Source of the DNA: Promethearchaeota archaeon
GTDB taxonomy: Archaea; Asgardarchaeota; Lokiarchaeia; Sigynarchaeales; SOKP01
Direction of reading: 5' to 3'
DNA: 5,870 nt
Assembly: GCA_014729315.1 (NCBI GenBank)
Contig: WJKD01000555.1
Span: 1-5,870 of the forward strand
Under the pieces are notes generated by a model. The model did no database searches. It had not been told where the DNA came from and saw only the letters and a list, made by a program, of their open reading frames with translations. Every line of letters starts with the position of its first letter. Positions within the stretch are counted from its first letter, which is position 1. Positions 4,534-5,870 of this stretch are shown here, piece by piece. A program made the position numbers and the translations under genes.

Positions 4534-5730
4534 TTATAATAATTTTTGATGAGGTTTTAATTTTCTCGAAAAATCATTCTTATCGTTTATCGAAGGATAT
4601 TTCATAACAATGTCATACGCATCTTCAGCTGAGCAACCCAAAAGATTTTTAAACACTCTTGGATAAGTCGTTGGGGTGTATCCCATTCTATCCATTATTA
4701 AATATAAATCTTTTGTATCAGGTGGGTTATTTAGATTTTTAAGAGAAGAGATTAGAAACTTCGAAAAGACATATTTTTTACCCTCCCTCCAACCACCAAA
4801 TTCTTCTTTAAGATATGCTTTTAATTCTTTCATTGTTATAGACTTTAATCGATTATCTAAGATTGCTTCTGTTAAGTAACGATGTTTAAACAATAAATCT
4901 TCACATAGAGTTCTAGTGAGCGTTGTCTGCGTAGATTTCTGAGTTTCAGCTATAAATAATTCTTCAAATTCAACCTTGGAATCGACAGTAGGATGCTTCA
5001 TCAACCAATCTCTTAATTGTTCGGTACTTAATCCATTAAAGTATCTTCTTGCTAATTTATTAAAGTCTCGAGAATTTTGGTATCCTATGAAATCCCAAGC
5101 ATCTCTACCAGACCAACCGGCCCTTAGCTTCTCGAAAAGAACAGGAAAAGCAATTTCCTCTCGTAAACTATCCCAGTCTGTTCTATATCGATAAGTCCCT
5201 TCGTACCTCGTTACAACATGGGGGAAATAGTCCTGAATTACGCGAGCAAATCTATCTCTATTAAGAACCCTTCGAACACCTCCTCTTCCTAATATTGTTA
5301 TTCTCTGATTTGCGTGACTGAATGCATAATACTTTATAATTAACATTTCAATAATCTCTTCCGTGAGCTCTGTATAATCTATTAAATCTATCGTCCATTC
5401 GATGTCTTTTTCATACGGCTGCAGATCGGACCAATCCATTTGACCTTTTTTCATCAAATTTTTTAAGTCCTCGTAAAGCCGACCTTCAAAAAGATTAAGG
5501 AATTTATTTCTCATATCCTGACCATATGCTTTATTTATATCTGTTTTATCAAAACCTGACTTTACTAAAGTTTCTAACATTGGTTTTAAGAATAATAACT
5601 GCATATTTTTGAAATTCCCAAAATAATCCTTAACTCTCGAAGAGAATGTGTTATAAGATCCACTGAATTTATTATTCTTAATCATAATCTCGTATATGTC
5701 TTTCATAGATTTTCCCAAAGCGCATTCCAA
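4534..5730 (-). CDS. Unrecognised repeat-containing protein (398 aa)
   Basis: I do not recognise the family. Numbered from TTG 5730, the protein is soluble, helical and charged, with no membrane segment. It contains related helical units. Residues 207-258 and 338-391 align along their length, most clearly at G-L-S-T-E-x-L-R-D-W-L-M-K-H-P-T-V (233-249) and G-C-S-A-E-D-A-Y-D-I-V-M-K-Y-P-S-I (365-381). Residues 8-38 (SMKDIYEIM ... SSRVKDYFG) match 338-365 (DTKDLYLIM ... PRVFKNLLG). Shorter echoes such as RFARVIQDYFP (160-170) suggest more diverged copies. A nucleic-acid or protein-binding scaffold is a guess only. The start is unsure: TTG 5730 and ATG 5706 are possible, yet protein-like sequence (DWEAVALEC) continues upstream of both to a TAG at 5766-5764. 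No good Shine-Dalgarno is seen. Confidence 0.68.
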   Translation of the reverse strand: MECALGKSMKDIYEIMIKNNKFSGSYNTFSSRVKDYFGNFKNMQLLFLKPMLETLVKSGFDKTDINKAYGQDMRNKFLNLFEGRLYEDLKNLMKKGQMDWSDLQPYEKDIEWTIDLIDYTELTEEIIEMLIIKYYAFSHANQRITILGRGGVRRVLNRDRFARVIQDYFPHVVTRYEGTYRYRTDWDSLREEIAFPVLFEKLRAGWSGRDAWDFIGYQNSRDFNKLARRYFNGLSTEQLRDWLMKHPTVDSKVEFEELFIAETQKSTQTTLTRTLCEDLLFKHRYLTEAILDNRLKSITMKELKAYLKEEFGGWREGKKYVFSKFLISSLKNLNNPPDTKDLYLIMDRMGYTPTTYPRVFKNLLGCSAEDAYDIVMKYPSINDKNDFSRKLKPHQKLL

Positions 5731-5747
5731 AGCAACTGCTTCCCAAT

Positions 5748-5754
5748 CTATATC
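5748..5754 (+). promoter_or_regulatory. Candidate TATA box for the right-edge gene
   Basis: CTATATC is centred at about 5751, 26 bases before ATG 5777, the same leaderless spacing seen at the left end of the window. A TATAAAG at 5765-5771 reads as CTTTATA on the minus strand and could serve the divergent repeat-protein gene instead. Confidence 0.3.
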
Positions 5755-5776
5755 TTTGATCGACTATAAAGATTTC

Positions 5777-5870
5777 ATGGGTATTATCAAGACTCTAAAC
5801 GAGAAAAAGCCCATTGTCCTCGATTCAGATCTCTCTACTCTCTACCACTCGATTCGCGCAACGGGGACAA
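5777..5870 (+). CDS. N-terminus of unknown protein (partial, runs off right edge)
   Basis: An open plus-strand frame from ATG 5777 gives 31 residues beginning MGIIKTLNEKKPIVLDSDLS and continues past the window. GC content is visibly higher than in the AT-rich DNA to its left, typical of a conserved core gene. The frame is also open upstream (TTG 5756 is an alternative start, giving an additional IDYKDF), but that would overlap more of the divergent gene's control region. Too little is visible to name a family. Confidence 0.5.
   Translation, partial: MGIIKTLNEKKPIVLDSDLSTLYHSIRATGT

Noticed and set aside
4676..5194. Plus-strand ORFs of 67 and 72 residues
   Set aside because: They are antisense to the 398-residue gene, whose internal repeats support the minus-strand frame.
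5743..5782. Second BHB intron at the start of the repeat protein
   Set aside because: The ATCTTT/AAAGAT stem has a 10-base loop and unequal flanking loops (4 versus 6 bases), without the two 3-nt bulges and 4-bp helix.
1..5870. CRISPR arrays, tRNA or rRNA genes, insertion sequences
   Set aside because: No regularly spaced repeats, tRNA-like T-loop/CCA patterns, rRNA segments or transposase motifs were seen on either strand.

Overview
The window looks like AT-rich archaeal DNA, most likely from an Asgard (Promethearchaeota) genome. Four signals support this: TATA-box promoters placed about 26 bases upstream of start codons (a leaderless layout), GGTG-type Shine-Dalgarno sites, a membrane protein that resembles the eukaryotic oligosaccharyltransferase subunit OST3/OST6, and a bulge-helix-bulge (BHB) hairpin of the kind the archaeal RNA-splicing endonuclease cuts. 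The assignment is inference; no rRNA or marker gene is present.

Layout. Positions 1-76 hold the start of an unknown minus-strand gene. It diverges from pepD (190-1698, +), an M20-family aminoacyl-histidine dipeptidase with all metal ligands intact. Next on the plus strand is a three-TM OST3/OST6-like protein (1787-2323). It converges on a COG3199-type ATP-NAD kinase-like gene (2384-3526, -). Upstream of the kinase on the same strand is gcvH (3591-4013, -), the lipoyl carrier H protein of the glycine cleavage system. An AT-rich stretch follows with one small orphan ORF (4199-4474, -), then an unrecognised protein with internal repeats (4534-5730, -). The right edge carries the start of an unknown plus-strand gene (5777-5870).

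The main discovery is in gcvH. Read naively, the gene is 5'-truncated: the first ATG (3836) lies just before the lipoyl domain core, and two in-frame stops (TAA 3980-3978, TAG 3968-3966) sit upstream. Beyond those stops, in the same frame, lies the missing H-protein N-terminus (YYTKTHQ). The 30 bases between the two coding parts form the inside of a hairpin with two 3-nt bulges on opposite strands around a CAUC/GAUG helix, which is the archaeal BHB splice motif. Cutting after the second base of each bulge removes exactly 30 nt and both stops. It joins CAA to TGG and recreates the conserved T-K-x-H-x-W motif. I infer a tiny spliced intron in a metabolic protein-coding gene, which as far as I know is undescribed.

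Functionally the window is mixed housekeeping: peptide turnover, a probable glycosylation subunit, a nucleotide-kinase-like enzyme and glycine/one-carbon metabolism, beside an accessory-looking AT-rich segment on the right.
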